Origin: an uncultured Bacteroidales bacterium
Lineage (GTDB): Bacteria > Bacteroidota > Bacteroidia > Bacteroidales > Paludibacteraceae
Assembly: GCA_900542355.1 (NCBI GenBank)
Contig: UQNE01000001.1
Coordinates: forward strand, 1 to 64,000
Length of the DNA stretch: 64,000 nt
Reading direction: 5' to 3'
The notes under the pieces were generated by a model. That model did no database searches. It saw only the letters and a program-made list of their open reading frames with translations, and was not told the DNA's origin. Positions 56,044 through 64,000 of this stretch are shown here, piece after piece. Made by a program: the position numbers and the translations under genes. Position 1 is the first letter of the stretch. Each line of letters opens with the position of its first letter.

Positions 56044-57779
56044 TGGGCTACCTCCTCTGCTACGGGTGTTTCTGCCGGTGTATCAGTTACCACTTCCTCT
56101 ACCACCTCTTTATTAAAGCAAGGCAGCGGACTGGGTAACTTACACCAATTCAGCAGGTTAGCCAACCACAAACCCAGCAATACTACCAATACAGACGCTA
56201 CCGAGATGAGCCATTTCTGCCAAGCGGGCATACCTTTCTTGACCAGCGGATCTACCAACTGAAGCATCGGGAACTGTGCCTGCTGGGTGAGCGTAGTACC
56301 AAACATCACACTCACGACGGCATCGGCGTTGATTGCCCAGCCGTTGGCATTGAGCAGGGGAGTTAGGTTGCGTTTGCGCAGTTTGATCCACGCCATAATC
56401 ATTGCGGGGCCACTGATGACGAGCATCAAACCAATAATCGCCAAGATAGGCATATACCAACCCTTCTCTGCCAGGTCGCCAAAGCCCTTGCCCAAACTGG
56501 TGAAGAAAGCACCGATGTAGCCGATTGCCATACCGAAGGCAGCAAAGATACCGGCGAACTTAGCAATATCGAATGCCTGCACTTTGTTATTCTCCTCGGG
56601 TGTCTTCTTAGCATTCTCTTCTATCTTGGCGGTAGCCTCAGCAAAGGCCTTGTCGTTCTTCTCCGATGCAGATTTATTGATGAGGTTGGAAATCCAATCG
56701 CCCAATTTGCGGTAGGGACTCCAAAATGCCTGACTGATAGAAATCGGGTTGTCGATGATCTTCGTTACCACGGCATCCCAGTCGTTGCCCGCATTGTCGT
56801 AGAAGAGAGCGTTCTTTCCTACTTTCAGGTTGCGGATATCGCCGATAGTCATCGCAGCCACAATCTGCATCTTCTGCCCCAGTTTCTTACTCTCGCAATC
56901 GCAGTAAATCAAGAACATCCCGCTCTGCCCGGCTTGCAGGTTGTGCTTGCCTATGTCGCTCACGCGCACGCATAGCGTGCACGCACGCTGATCAATAATA
57001 AGCGTTCCGGCTTGAAAGATGGCCTTGATGTTCTGGCGTTTGTCGTAGAAATCCTCAAAGGTAACAAAGTTACGCAGCAGTCGGTAGAAATCGCGGCTGA
57101 GCAAGAGCAACTTACGCAACGGTTTGTACTGTGCTTGGGCTGCACTCAGGGCGGCGGCGTTCGCATCATTAGCGGCTGCCACACCGGCCTCGTACGCCGC
57201 AATCTTACTGCCCATCTCCGCAAACTCCTCCTCCGTCATTCCTGGTTTAGGGGCGTCTTCGGCTATTGTAGCCAAGCCTATCTGCTGCAGTTTAACCTGC
57301 TCATAGTATGCTGCATACTCTGCCTGCTTGGCTTTATAGGCGGCTATCACATCGCCTGCATAAGGTACCTCGGGAGCAGGCTGAGCCGTAATGCTCACCC
57401 CGGCAATAGCCGCATCTACATCGCCCAAGGATACTCGCTCTTTGTCGCCTGCCACCTGACGGGCAACGCTTAGGATACTCTCATCGGCGATGTTATCCAA
57501 TGCCACCTCGCTCTTGCCTTCTAAGAGGCTGTCGGGGTTGCGCAACACGCTGCAAAGCCAATCGGCTGTTTGTACCACTTCTTTCACACGCAACTTACCA
57601 TCGCCGTCCAAGTCGATAAGCGACAGGCTCTCCTCGTTGATTTCCAATCCGGTCGTAGGGCAAGACAGCACGGTCCACATCTTCTGATCCAACTCACCCA
57701 AATGGCGAATATCCTCGCCCGATTGAATCTTCACACGCACGCTACCGCCCACATTCGCAAAAGTCCAATTATACTTCAT
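56040..57779 (-). CDS. Membrane protein with canonical EF-hand
   Basis: A 579-residue protein with no signal peptide. A perfect EF-hand loop is at D56-E67 (DLDGDGKLRVKE; D56, D58, D60, E67). A long helical A/E-rich region follows, and three membrane segments lie near 420-445, 450-475 and 535-555. It belongs to an uncharacterised Bacteroidales family. Coupling to the M23/LysM gene suggests a role with cell-wall remodelling, possibly calcium-sensing; inferred from context only. Promoter at 57809-57840. Confidence 0.75.
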   Translation of the reverse strand: MKYNWTFANVGGSVRVKIQSGEDIRHLGELDQKMWTVLSCPTTGLEINEESLSLIDLDGDGKLRVKEVVQTADWLCSVLRNPDSLLEGKSEVALDNIADESILSVARQVAGDKERVSLGDVDAAIAGVSITAQPAPEVPYAGDVIAAYKAKQAEYAAYYEQVKLQQIGLATIAEDAPKPGMTEEEFAEMGSKIAAYEAGVAAANDANAAALSAAQAQYKPLRKLLLLSRDFYRLLRNFVTFEDFYDKRQNIKAIFQAGTLIIDQRACTLCVRVSDIGKHNLQAGQSGMFLIYCDCESKKLGQKMQIVAAMTIGDIRNLKVGKNALFYDNAGNDWDAVVTKIIDNPISISQAFWSPYRKLGDWISNLINKSASEKNDKAFAEATAKIEENAKKTPEENNKVQAFDIAKFAGIFAAFGMAIGYIGAFFTSLGKGFGDLAEKGWYMPILAIIGLMLVISGPAMIMAWIKLRKRNLTPLLNANGWAINADAVVSVMFGTTLTQQAQFPMLQLVDPLVKKGMPAWQKWLISVASVLVVLLGLWLANLLNWCKLPSPLPCFNKEVVEEVVTDTPAETPVAEEVAQ

Positions 57780-57808
57780 CTCTCTATTGTTTTACTTTTT
57801 TGAGCCTG

Positions 57809-57840
57809 CAAAGGTACTCATTTTTCCGCAATTACGCAAG
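57809..57840 (-). promoter_or_regulatory. Promoter for the EF-hand/M23 operon
   Basis: Minus-strand TACCTTTG (57809-57816) and CTTG (57837-57840), 20 bp apart. Confidence 0.6.
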
Positions 57841-57923
57841 AAAAAACGCACGCTCTAATACAACGGATACCGCCGGCCTTGTTTCGGCGGGCGGTATCCA
57901 TAGACTATGTAGGTTTTTATAAA

Positions 57924-59636
57924 CTACTCAAATACAGCGTAGTAGGTAGCGTGGTTGCTCACCGTCTTGCCCTCGGCGTCGGTAAACAAGTCCGCAGGAT
58001 TGACAAACGGGTCATGGTAGTCTTTCTCCGTTGTCCAACCGATCAGGTGCATGCCCTCACAGGGCGTAACCGTTGCCGTAGGCATCTCAAGCGGCGCCCC
58101 TGCCACCTTGTACACCTTGCTCTCTATAGTCTCGCCGTCGGCTACCCAATTCACCGTATAGCCCAGGAACACATCCTTGTAGGTGAGCCTAATCACCCCA
58201 TTCTCCTCACGGATATCCTTCAGCGGAGTACCCGGTATCTCTGACCATAAAGTAACATTGCCTATGCCGGGGAAGGGGTCGCGCGCTTGACCAATCTGTG
58301 TGGTAAACCCGCTGGCCGACTCCACGGTGTAACGCGGATAAGAGGCGGTGTTGTTCGGTGTATTGTTGTCCCACGCCGTCTGACTATAGTCCACATACCA
58401 CACAATCATTCCGTGTCCCGGCAGATATTGGTCCCACCCCACTTGCTGGCGGTTCTCGATATAGTAGTTAAGTCCCTCGGTGGTAGCCGATTGCAATGTT
58501 CCGGCCGCATTTATCTGGTAGGCTTGATAATCCGCCGAACCGGCAGGGTAGAGCGTCAGTCCCTGTCCGTCGCTACCGGGATTAATCGGGGTAGCCCAAC
58601 CGAAGAAATATTTCTCAAACGCACTATAGTTAGGCGGACAGCACCCATCGCCGTTGTAACTGCCACTATCCATTATATCCCAATTGCCGGGAGTTCGTTT
58701 GTTTGTATAGTTGTTTCCGTAGTCGGTGTCATAGAAATCCGGCAGTCCCAACACATGTCCGAACTCGTGGCAGAGCGTACCGATTCCATTGCGGTCGCCC
58801 GTCCGCCCGTCCAACTCGCCCGAGCAGGCATAGTTGTTGATACTCAGCCCGTCCACCTTACATTGGTCTGCCGTATAGGTGCAGTTGCCATAATGGATAG
58901 CCGACTCGATATTCCAGTTGTGCGGCCAAATAGTCTCCGTTTCCTCGCTGTCTGCCTCACCCTTGCCGGCATAGATGACATATACAAAATCCACCTCGCC
59001 GTCGTGGTCATTGTCGTATTGCGTAAAGTCCACTCCAAACTGCGATTTTGCCAACTTGCACGCCTCTATCACCATATCACCGGGGTATTTGTCATTACCC
59101 TCTGCATCATTCTCGCCATAGTAAACCGCTTGCTTGGTGAGCGTTATAGGACCTACGACATCAAACGTCGGTGTGTATGCCCCGCTCGACTGGTCGATAA
59201 AATACTTGCGTGCCGACCCGTAGGAACCGCCGTAGGTATAGTTCACGGCATTCATCATCGAGTCCATCTGCGCCTGCGTATTACCCGATTGGTATTTAGT
59301 GTCGGCAAAATTAACTAAGATAAACAATCCGCGCGGTGCCAGGTTAATACTGCCCATGCGACGCACGGGCGCACGGTGTGCCTTAGCCCGACGCGCACGG
59401 ATAGTCTCCGCCGTCGGTTGTGCCTCCACCACGCGCCAGTAGCCCTCGGCGTCTTTGCGCACTACCTCACCGGCACGGTTGGTGTAGTAGTGATACACCT
59501 CATCGCCGTTCTGCTGCACCTCTATCGTGCTGCCGTCGGGCTGTATCTTCGTCTGCCACCCGCGATAAGCAGGAACGGCATTTATGCTGATAGCCGTGGC
59601 GAGTGCCAAAGCCGACAAAAGAATTCTGCAATTCAT
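57924..59636 (-). CDS. Secreted M6 metalloprotease with InlB-type repeat
   Basis: A 570-residue protease with signal peptide (1-20). The zinc motif HEFGHVLGLPD is at H290-D300, with a DNDHDGEVD calcium-type loop at 208-216. Such M6 (immune-inhibitor-A-like) proteases are secreted. The last ~85 residues are an InlB B-repeat/list-Bact-type domain (LIGWTTEKDY, ATYYAVFE). It does not have the shared tail seen in its neighbour. The next gene downstream lies 14 bp before it on the same strand. Confidence 0.92.
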   Translation of the reverse strand: MNCRILLSALALATAISINAVPAYRGWQTKIQPDGSTIEVQQNGDEVYHYYTNRAGEVVRKDAEGYWRVVEAQPTAETIRARRAKAHRAPVRRMGSINLAPRGLFILVNFADTKYQSGNTQAQMDSMMNAVNYTYGGSYGSARKYFIDQSSGAYTPTFDVVGPITLTKQAVYYGENDAEGNDKYPGDMVIEACKLAKSQFGVDFTQYDNDHDGEVDFVYVIYAGKGEADSEETETIWPHNWNIESAIHYGNCTYTADQCKVDGLSINNYACSGELDGRTGDRNGIGTLCHEFGHVLGLPDFYDTDYGNNYTNKRTPGNWDIMDSGSYNGDGCCPPNYSAFEKYFFGWATPINPGSDGQGLTLYPAGSADYQAYQINAAGTLQSATTEGLNYYIENRQQVGWDQYLPGHGMIVWYVDYSQTAWDNNTPNNTASYPRYTVESASGFTTQIGQARDPFPGIGNVTLWSEIPGTPLKDIREENGVIRLTYKDVFLGYTVNWVADGETIESKVYKVAGAPLEMPTATVTPCEGMHLIGWTTEKDYHDPFVNPADLFTDAEGKTVSNHATYYAVFE

Positions 59637-59650
59637 ATCTCTTAGTCCGT

Positions 59651-60496
59651 TTAGTGTTTATTGCCCAATACATCATACATCACCTCGCCCACCTGTATAT
59701 ATAAGGTGTTGTCGATGATTACCTTGGTGGCTTTCTCCTGTAGCGTGGTCTCCTCTATGCCGCTCCCCGTGTTCTTCCACTGTGCCACCAACACCACATC
59801 GCCTTCGGGCATCGTGAATACATCGCCCAGCTGATAGGTCTTGCCGTCGTAGAGCCAACCTAAGAACAGATAGCCTTCCTTGGTCGGCTGCCCTTTCGAG
59901 AGTGTGATTTTCGTACCCGCTGCATAAGCAATCTCCTCGCAGCGAGTGGTCTTCTCGGGGTAGCCCTCATATACAAAATCATACTCTTTGTAACTCTTGC
60001 GATACAACGCAGGCAGCAACATCGCTTTGTTGGTGTTAGAAGTGTAGGTCGTAAAACGAGGGGCATTCTTGTTGTACAAGAACCGCCCATAGTCCTTGCC
60101 GGTCGATTCGATAGTAGCCCGACCGTCGCTCACGCTGATTGTCCAGGTGTGTACATAAGCGTCCCATACTACCGCTCTTGCACCTGTCGTGCCAAGCAGT
60201 TTACCATCAGCATCGGCAAGCGTCCATTTGCCCGCTTCGCCGCCAAGGGTCAGCACCAGCGCATTGCCCTCCGAGGTCATCGTCGCCTCGTCTTCCGAGA
60301 ATGTGGCTGATACCGAAGCGAGTATCTTCTTGCTGCTATCCAAATCGCCTGCCGCAGTGCCTTCCGACGGGCAGGCTATCACCAAACGATCTCCCGCACG
60401 CAACTCCGACACATCGGTTACGCGCGTCCAGCCGTCCGCCATGCTTGTCGCACATATCGCCAGTGCCACAAGCCCTAAAAGAAAGTGTTTTTTCAT
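59651..60496 (-). CDS. Secreted InlB-repeat protein with shared tail
   Basis: A 281-residue secreted protein: signal peptide 1-20 (ending SMAD), a beta domain to about 170 (AGDRLVIACPSEG, GRFLYNKNAPRF), then an InlB B-repeat (EGYLFLGWLYDG, VLVAQWKN) and the conserved tail (KVIIDNTLYIQVGEVMY, DVLG). Upstream of the M6 protease with a 14-bp gap, so the two are co-transcribed; function unknown. Confidence 0.75.
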   Translation of the reverse strand: MKKHFLLGLVALAICATSMADGWTRVTDVSELRAGDRLVIACPSEGTAAGDLDSSKKILASVSATFSEDEATMTSEGNALVLTLGGEAGKWTLADADGKLLGTTGARAVVWDAYVHTWTISVSDGRATIESTGKDYGRFLYNKNAPRFTTYTSNTNKAMLLPALYRKSYKEYDFVYEGYPEKTTRCEEIAYAAGTKITLSKGQPTKEGYLFLGWLYDGKTYQLGDVFTMPEGDVVLVAQWKNTGSGIEETTLQEKATKVIIDNTLYIQVGEVMYDVLGNKH

Positions 60497-60732
60497 ATAT
60501 AGTTTAGTGTCTTTATATCCTCAGTTTCGTACTCAGTATCCCATAGTTCGGCACTTCATACCCCCGGGTTCGTCCTTAGTACCGAATACCGCCAATGGGT
60601 ACACGCCAAAAGCCTACAAAGGTATAGTAAAAATCGAACATACACAAGCCCCGGCCCTCAAATTGCAGCACTTTTATCTTATACAATGTCTAAATTATAC
60701 ACTCTTAACTACTCCCCCACCCCGCATCCCCA

Positions 60733-60800
60733 TTATGCATTATGCATTGAAATACCCATTCTTCATTCTTCATTATGCATTGAATTACGCATTGACAAAG
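60733..60800. repeat. ATTATGCATT-type repeats
   Basis: TTATGCATTGA at 60740 and 60773, exactly 33 bp (3 x 11) apart; related words continue to 60797, and again at 61330-61360. Part of the gene-free stretch 60497-61600. Confidence 0.6.
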
Positions 60801-60818
60801 TACCGTCTATGACGGACT

Positions 60819-60884
60819 ATATACATAAGATATACATAGGATATACATAGGATACACATAGGATATACATAGGATATACATACC
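60819..60884. repeat. Six-copy 11-bp perfect tandem array
   Basis: ATATACATAGG-type units start at 60819, 60830, 60841, 60852, 60863 and 60874, with at most two differences each: the clearest 11-bp array of the window. Confidence 0.9.
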
Positions 60885-60988
60885 TTTATAAGGGTTTTCT
60901 CTACACTCTAACCATTCCTACTGCCCCAATAATGCAATCGCTGCATTCTCTGCATTCGGGACAAAAGAAATAGTTTAATGGAGAACTT

Positions 60989-61290
60989 ATACAATGCAGA
61001 ATGCATAATTATATGTCTAAATACATGGTAATTATATGTTTTCTCTTGTTTCGCTGTGTACATCCCCCTCCCATGGTGGGGCTTGGGGAGGTCTTTAACG
61101 AAGTATATGGTTTGCATAGAGAACCCATACAATGCAAACGCTAATTTAGTTTTTGGAAATTCATAGCCTAATAGTATTAGATGTTTTTGGATTATTTTTG
61201 AATGTATTATTGAGCGTTTTTGTTTGAGAATTATGGAAGTATCAATATGCATAATTAATGTCTAATTACATGGCAATTATATGTTTCCTT
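60989..61290. repeat. Two TACATGG(T/C)AATTATATG blocks
   Basis: ATGCATAATT...ATGTCTAA...ACATGGTAATTATATG at 61001-61038 and a relative at 61250-61283. These are the reverse complement of the CATGTAATTA-type blocks at 5653 and 51675-51865. Nothing coding is supported here. Confidence 0.6.
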
Positions 61291-61432
61291 CTTGTCCCCG
61301 CTTAGCAAGCCCCCTCCGGGGGAGGTCAATTATGCATTATGCATTCTTCATTATGCATTAACTTACGATTTGCTAACCCGACATAGCAAAACACACAAAA
61401 ACATGCTGTAAAACATATTTTTCGCACAATTA

Positions 61433-61464
61433 TTTGGTAGTATCAAAAATATACCGTATCTTTG
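61433..61464 (+). promoter_or_regulatory. Promoter of the duplicated small-RNA unit, copy 2
   Basis: TTTG (61433-61436), 20 bp, TATCTTTG (61457-61464). Confidence 0.75.
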
Positions 61465-61469
61465 CATCG

Positions 61470-61539
61470 TGTTTTTCATGGTATTAGATTTAAGGTTAAG
61501 TAAAAAGATTGGGTTGTCGGGAGACAATCCTCTTTTTTT
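61470..61539 (+). ncRNA. Candidate small RNA, copy 2
   Basis: From TTTGG at 61434 to 61500 it differs from copy 1 by only two bases, then the same terminator (GGGTTGTC 61511-61518, GACAATCC 61523-61530, T-run). It lies 60 bp before the secreted protein gene at 61601, whose mRNA may start as read-through from it. Confidence 0.6.
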
Positions 61540-61600
61540 ATACACACCTCTTCCCTTACCGTACACCTCTTGCCTAAACAACAACTAATATATTAGTGCA

Positions 61601-62674
61601 ATGAAAAAGATTTTCTCTTTTCTCTCAGTCGCCCTGTTGGCGATGAGTCTCTCCGCTGAGACTGTTACGCTCACCATGAGCGAGTTTTCCGATACCCCGT
61701 TCACCTCACGCGGTATCACTGTCAGTGCCACCGACGGAACTGCGGCCAAAACAACCTTTATAAATGGCGAGTTGCGCCTCTACGCAGGTGCTTCGCTCAC
61801 TGTTTCCACTTCGGTCAACCACATCACCGCTATCGAGTTTGAGTTGTCCGACAAAGGCAAACAGCGTTTGGCAGAGATTACATCCGATGTCGAAGGTGTC
61901 AGCATTGTAGATGCACAGAGTGTATCGTGGGCAGGCAATGCCACAAGCATCACTTTCACCGTGGGCGACAAAGCCACACACGGCACCGATGGGAGCAAGA
62001 AAGCCGGACAGTTAGATTTCCTCACCCTCACTATCACCACCGATGGCGAGCAACCCGCTGACCCCGAACCTACCACCGAAAATATCACTTTTGTCGGCGG
62101 AGAGATCGACGCTGAGTATGCCGAATTTGGCTTTGCCTACCTCATGCTATTCACCTTTACCGAGTGGAGCGAACCCGATGAAGAAGGCTATGTCAATCCC
62201 GTAGGCGATGGTATCATGTTGCAACTCAGCCTCTACATCGGCGACTATACCGACCTCAGCGGCACTTACACGATCGCTGACGAGAGCATCGATGCCGACT
62301 ATTCCTATATGCTGTCTATCGCCGGAACGGATACTACGGAACTCACTTTCACCTCTGCTGAACTGACGCTCAAACTCGTTAGCCGCGAAACATCCGAGAT
62401 AGCAGGTTATGTCGCATCCACCTACGAGGTTAGTTTCACCGGCAAGGCAAGCAATGGCATAGTTTACACCACCAATCAGACCATCGAGTTCGATACCTAC
62501 GAGCCGATAGAAGAGGCCATCGACCAAGTCAAGGACAATGCCGACAATGCTAAGTCTGCTAAGTTCCTCCGCAATGGTCAAGTGCTTATCCTCCGTGGCA
62601 ACACCCTCTACACCCCCGCCGGTGCAGCCGTCAGCACCATCGACACACCCGCTACCGCCAGCCCCATCCGCTAA
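61601..62674 (+). CDS. Secreted protein with one calycin-like module
   Basis: A 357-residue secreted protein: signal peptide 1-19 (ending LSAE), a beta-rich N-terminal domain (to about 150), a linker, and a module at ~165-300 with DLSGTYTIADESIDADYSY, ELTLKL and YEVSFTGKASNG that resembles the repeated modules of the 42335-44380 protein. It ends with the shared tail (KFLRNGQVLILRGNTLY) but has an extra S/T/P-rich ~20-residue extension. Confidence 0.75.
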   Translation: MKKIFSFLSVALLAMSLSAETVTLTMSEFSDTPFTSRGITVSATDGTAAKTTFINGELRLYAGASLTVSTSVNHITAIEFELSDKGKQRLAEITSDVEGVSIVDAQSVSWAGNATSITFTVGDKATHGTDGSKKAGQLDFLTLTITTDGEQPADPEPTTENITFVGGEIDAEYAEFGFAYLMLFTFTEWSEPDEEGYVNPVGDGIMLQLSLYIGDYTDLSGTYTIADESIDADYSYMLSIAGTDTTELTFTSAELTLKLVSRETSEIAGYVASTYEVSFTGKASNGIVYTTNQTIEFDTYEPIEEAIDQVKDNADNAKSAKFLRNGQVLILRGNTLYTPAGAAVSTIDTPATASPIR

Positions 62675-62699
62675 CCCAAGCATCAGCAATCAATCTGCT

Positions 62700-62770
62700 A
62701 ATACCGATACAAGCACAAGCAGATAAATATCAGTGTAGATAAGTATCAGTATTACAAGCAGATAAGCAGT
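62700..62770. repeat. 16-bp repeated words after the 61601 gene
   Basis: CAGATAAATATCAGTG and TAGATAAGTATCAGTA follow each other directly, with CAGATAAG later. Minor tandem duplication. Confidence 0.5.
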
Positions 62771-62793
62771 ATCATATACGAATCCAAACCCAA

Positions 62794-62832
62794 GAGGGCG
62801 TCTAACCATTCTTAGATGCCCTCTTGTTTTTT
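62794..62832 (+). terminator. Terminator of the 61601 gene
   Basis: GAGGGCGTCTAA pairs with TTAGATGCCCTC (one wobble), then TTGTTTTTT. Confidence 0.75.
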
Positions 62833-63023
62833 GCCCCCTCATAATACTTTCCCCAAAAAGCAGCCCTGCATCTCCCGCGACACTGTCTTGTATCTCCCGC
62901 AAAGCGTTCCTGCTGCGGGCTTGTCAAGCCCGCCTACATTCTGACAATTTTCACAACCTGCTTAGCCAAATTATGCTCAACAACATACAAACAGCCTCTA
63001 TTACCAAAAGATAGTAAAATAAA

Positions 63024-63055
63024 TTTGTATAGTTTCAAAAATTATTGTACCTTTG
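63024..63055 (+). promoter_or_regulatory. Promoter of the 6S-like RNA
   Basis: TTTG (63024-63027), 20 bp, TACCTTTG (63048-63055). Confidence 0.7.
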
Positions 63056-63060
63056 CAACC

Positions 63061-63292
63061 GAAAAGGACTAAAATGGACTACAAGCGTGTAGCCGACTTT
63101 TCAACCGACATATTTTTAGCGTTTGCTATTTGTTTGTAAACACTCTGAAACCTGAGAAATTTCATTTGGTGTACCTTACCGACAAATAAGCAAGCGTCTG
63201 CGTGTAGCGTAGGCGTTTCTTATTTAGTAAGGTAGGTTATCTCAGGACCTCAGAGTGTAGATAAGAAACATCTACGCTCTTTTTTGTATATT
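63061..63292 (+). ncRNA. Structured RNA, 6S-like
   Basis: Between a promoter and a terminator, a long rod can be drawn: CACTCTGA (63141) with TCAGAGTG (63250), CCTGAGA (63151) with TCTCAGG (63240), TACCTTAC (63172) with GTAAGGTA (63227), AAATAAG (63184) with CTTATTT (63219), leaving an internal bubble. That layout is what 6S RNA has, which binds RNA polymerase. The terminator (63252-63287) uses the same bases as the outermost stem, so the two may alternate. SRP, tmRNA and RNase P motifs were not seen. Assignment to 6S is an inference. Confidence 0.55.
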
Positions 63293-63373
63293 TCTTTCTC
63301 AGACGCTACTATATGTCCCCCATTTTTTTAACCTTATCGGATTTGCAAAATATCGAAAAGGACCAAAAAGAAC

Positions 63374-63405
63374 TTTGTGTACCTACAACAAATACACTAC
63401 CTTTG
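63374..63405 (+). promoter_or_regulatory. Promoter of the channel gene
   Basis: TTTG (63374-63377), 20 bp, TACCTTTG (63398-63405); the transcript would begin ~10 bases before ATG 63421. Confidence 0.7.
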
Positions 63406-63420
63406 CATTCGAAACTGCAA

Positions 63421-64000
63421 ATGAAACACACAAACGACATATCGCAGGCAATCGGCCGTTTTAAGCACAATCTGGGGCGCGTCTTTGATGACAATCTGCA
63501 CACCAAGCAATGGCAAAACATAGTGGATTATGCCATCATAGGTCTGATTTTGCTCTCTACATTGGAGGTCTTTCTCTCCACCTACGACAACATAGTCACC
63601 CGCTACGGCACTTGGCTCAAAGTGATCGACTATTTCACCACCATCGTCTTTACCATCGAAGTTACCCTCCGAATATGGGCAGCAGACGAACTCTCGCCCA
63701 AGTACAAAGGTCTCTGGGGGCGCGTGCGCTATTGTTGCACCTTTTATGGCTTGATAGACATCCTTTCCACCTACCCTTTCTACCTGCATTTCTTCCTACC
63801 TGTCCCGTATTTGGCGCTCAAGGTGCTGCGTATTGCCCGCTTGCTGCGTATATTCCGCTATGTCAAGGCGTTCAACATTCTGAGCCGCGCCTTGCGGTCC
63901 AAGAAAAACGAGATGGTCGTGTCGTTGGAGTTCTTGTGTATCATCACCGTCATCTTGTCGTTTATCCTGTTCTTTGTGGAGCATGAAGCGCAACCGGATG
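63421..64000 (+). CDS. Voltage-gated ion channel, 3' truncated by the window
   Basis: The frame from ATG 63421 stays open to the end of the window (193 residues). Four membrane segments are visible (S1 near 38-55, S2 near 68-86, S3 near 108-128, S4 near 133-150), with S4 LKVLRIARLLRIFRYVK carrying regularly spaced Arg/Lys as in voltage sensors, then the start of S5. The pore and selectivity filter lie beyond the window, so potassium selectivity is not proven. Confidence 0.85.
   Translation, partial: MKHTNDISQAIGRFKHNLGRVFDDNLHTKQWQNIVDYAIIGLILLSTLEVFLSTYDNIVTRYGTWLKVIDYFTTIVFTIEVTLRIWAADELSPKYKGLWGRVRYCCTFYGLIDILSTYPFYLHFFLPVPYLALKVLRIARLLRIFRYVKAFNILSRALRSKKNEMVVSLEFLCIITVILSFILFFVEHEAQPD

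Noticed and set aside
38402..61543. Duplicated unit as ends of an insertion element
   Set aside because: Same orientation, 23 kb apart, no transposase and no target duplications; a promoter and terminator explain it better.

Overview
The window looks like a chromosomal segment of a Bacteroidales bacterium, probably an uncultured gut or rumen lineage near Paludibacteraceae. This rests on five things: the complete Bat (aerotolerance) operon, the DUF4954 protein, many large secreted proteins with fibronectin, jelly-roll and InlB repeats and short conserved C-terminal tails, promoters of the Bacteroidetes type (TTTG, about 20 bp, then TAnnTTTG), and near-absence of Shine-Dalgarno sequences. No transposase, integrase, CRISPR array or plasmid gene was seen. 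The lineage is an inference; no search was run.

Layout. 3-5405: 3' part of a giant secreted FN3/jelly-roll protein. 5989-14533: moxR, DUF58, DUF4381-like, batA, batB, batC, batD, batE on the + strand. 14840-22032 (- strand): a secreted protein, era, an M16 protease, and kbl-tdh for threonine breakdown. 22795-25288 (+): two paralogous lipoproteins and a secreted lectin-like protein. 25596-37241 (-): a two-gene membrane operon, a large SF1 helicase-nuclease, then housekeeping genes (hpf, radA, rnz, DUF4954, a DnaQ-type exonuclease, dnaN). 37426-38280 (+): murI. 38818-42233 (-): pdxJ, exbB, exbD, a TonB-like protein and a DJ-1 protein in one operon. 42335-63300: secreted proteins, tRNA-Gln, tRNA-Ser, two tiny membrane ORFs, lipoproteins, yicC, a GH13 amylase, an S1 protease, an M23/LysM protein with an EF-hand membrane partner, an M6 metalloprotease and a 6S-like RNA. 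The window ends inside a voltage-gated channel gene.

Themes. Six secreted proteins end in the same ~25-residue tail, and a seventh carries similar elements in reversed order, which suggests a shared export or anchoring signal. Several long intergenic regions hold short tandem arrays whose sequences differ but whose period is 11 bp or 22 bp, close to one or two helical turns. A ~160-bp promoter-RNA-terminator unit occurs twice (38.4 kb and 61.4 kb). Two tiny overlapping-style membrane ORFs (46031-46163) have their own promoter and terminator. These four are the best candidates for undescribed biology here; the rest is mostly recognisable housekeeping and secretion machinery.
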